A DNA stretch of 64,000 nucleotides, from contig NC_087261.1 in the NCBI RefSeq assembly GCF_037042905.1, forward strand, positions 21,439,617 to 21,503,616, written 5' to 3'. Every line of letters begins with the position of its first letter. Position 1 is the stretch's first letter. Source of the stretch: Lytechinus pictus (lineage: Eukaryota > Echinodermata > Echinoidea > Temnopleuroida > Toxopneustidae). Position numbers and translations under genes: made by a program. The notes beneath the pieces are model-generated. The model was not told the DNA's origin. It saw only the letters and a program-made list of their open reading frames with translations, and did no database searches. Below, in pieces: positions 62,920-64,000 of the stretch.

Positions 62920-64000
62920 TCAATAGAAATAGTCTGGAGGTCTTCTCCGCCTTCTTGGATAGCGTGAAGGGTTGACGTCTGAGTCACTAGAATCATCAGG
63001 TAATGGAATTCCTGGTTCCACTGTAGTCTCAGTAGAAGCCTGAGTAGGTTGTCCATCATCCACAACATCTGGTTCACGATCGGTAGTCACCTCGTCTGTT
63101 AGGTCGGCTGGCTGAGTCCTCCAGGCCTCCGGTACATCAGATCCGTTGTAGAGCTTCAGTCGGTCAAAGTGGACCACTCTCAGTTTGCTCCTGGGGAATC
63201 TCTGGATACGATAGGTCACGTCGGAAAGTCTGGACACCACTTGGTAGGGACCTTCCCATTTGGGTGCTAATTTGGGGCTGACTCCCTTCTTCCTGGCATT
63301 GTTGCGGAGCCATACGAACTGTCCAGCTTCATAGAGTTTCCCATCTGATTTTCGATCATAGTTCCTCTTCTGGCGTCGCAGTTCAACACCCTTACGTTGT
63401 TGGGCCCTCTGGTACGTCTCTTCCATTCTTTCCCTCAGCTGCTGAGCATAGTCAGTCCACTCACTTCCATCCTGTTTGGAGAACTGCAAATCGATAGGCA
63501 GTGAAACCTCTCGGCCAAACATCATCATGTTTGGAGTCTCCTTGATTGTGTCGTGCGTGGAGCTTCTGTATGCAGCTGTGGCGTAGGGTATATACCTGTC
63601 CCAGTCCCGCTGGTGCTTCTCTGGATCCAGTAGGGTAGCAAGAATGTTGATCAATGTCCGGTTGAACCTTTCAACCATCCCATCACTCTTTGGGTTGTAC
63701 GGTGTCGTCCTTGTCTTTCTGACACCCAGTAATTGACAAACTTCTTGGAAGATGTTGGACTCGAAGTTCCTGCCCTGGTCACTATGTATCTCATTAGGAA
63801 CTCCATAGCGGCAGATGAATTCGTCCACAAGCTTCCGTGCCACTGTTTCAGCTCTTTCATCTGGTATTGCATATGCCTCGACATACTTGGTATAATAGTC
63901 AGCTACCACAAGAATGTACTTGTTCCCGTCATCAGTAACTGGCAATGGTCCCATAATGTCCAGGGCGATCCTCTCCATCGGATATCCACTCTGCCTCTGC
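62920..64000 (-). CDS. Ty3/gypsy-type pol, integrase end (partial)
   Basis: C-terminal part of a retrotransposon polyprotein; the frame stays open to the window edge, so protease and reverse transcriptase, if present, lie outside. Counting from the Met at 63978, the catalytic triad of the integrase core is Asp7 (ALDIMGPLP), Asp67 (HSDQGRNF) and Glu103 (MVERFNRT), giving the standard D-D-35-E spacing. About 215-255 a GPY/F-type module (KWEGPYQVV) follows. The tail is Pro/Thr-rich and ends RRRRRPPDYFY. The integrase inserts the reverse-transcribed copy into nuclear DNA. No stop or frameshift in the visible 360 codons, so the element may be young. A chromodomain is not apparent. Confidence 0.95.
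   Translation of the reverse strand, partial: QRQSGYPMERIALDIMGPLPVTDDGNKYILVVADYYTKYVEAYAIPDERAETVARKLVDEFICRYGVPNEIHSDQGRNFESNIFQEVCQLLGVRKTRTTPYNPKSDGMVERFNRTLINILATLLDPEKHQRDWDRYIPYATAAYRSSTHDTIKETPNMMMFGREVSLPIDLQFSKQDGSEWTDYAQQLRERMEETYQRAQQRKGVELRRQKRNYDRKSDGKLYEAGQFVWLRNNARKKGVSPKLAPKWEGPYQVVSRLSDVTYRIQRFPRSKLRVVHFDRLKLYNGSDVPEAWRTQPADLTDEVTTDREPDVVDDGQPTQASTETTVEPGIPLPDDSSDSDVNPSRYPRRRRRPPDYFY

Overview
The window looks like nuclear DNA of a marine invertebrate deuterostome, most likely an echinoderm such as a sea urchin. The reasons are GT-AG split genes with 0.7-14 kb introns, three retinol/hydroxysteroid dehydrogenase-like genes, many non-autonomous transposons and foldbacks, tRNA-derived SINE remnants, and long G/C and A/T homopolymer tracts. 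The organism call is inference. No bacterial, organellar or CRISPR-type features were seen. Most computed open frames here are chance frames in repeats; the real coding DNA is in short exons, which I joined by splice sites and reading phase.

Layout. (1) 1-1122: a nested palindrome built from three copies of one MITE and two hairpin elements. (2) 4568-24058, minus strand: a six-exon gene for a 576-residue type I membrane protein with a signal peptide, a CUB-like ectodomain, one membrane span and a long tail with seven Tyr-x-x-Leu/Ile motifs. Its 14 kb first intron holds microsatellites, hAT-like and TA-flanked MITEs and a large ATGG/GATT array. (3) 24.8-37.2 kb: no convincing host gene; a 1.9 kb foldback carrying the same roughly 88-codon frame in both arms, several MITEs, and a 4.1 kb palindrome with a 2.4 kb insertion in one arm. 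(4) 37751-54574: three paralogous short-chain dehydrogenase (SDR) genes, A and B on plus and C on minus. Their first three exons are 265, 180 and 94 nt with identical phases, so they are local duplicates of one gene; B and C are tail to tail. Their introns carry transposons. (5) 54.6-61.6 kb: mostly repeats, plus a probable non-coding leader exon of gene C. (6) 61.7-64.0 kb: the 3' part of a Ty3/gypsy-type LTR retrotransposon on minus (integrase, polypurine tract, probable LTR), cut by the window edge.

Functionally, the three SDR genes probably make related NAD(P)(H)-dependent retinol- or steroid-type oxidoreductases, with unusual residues at the cofactor-selecting position. The membrane protein looks like a phosphotyrosine-signalling receptor; its ligand is unknown. 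Several transposon calls rest on exact or near-exact 8 bp target-site duplications visible in the sequence.
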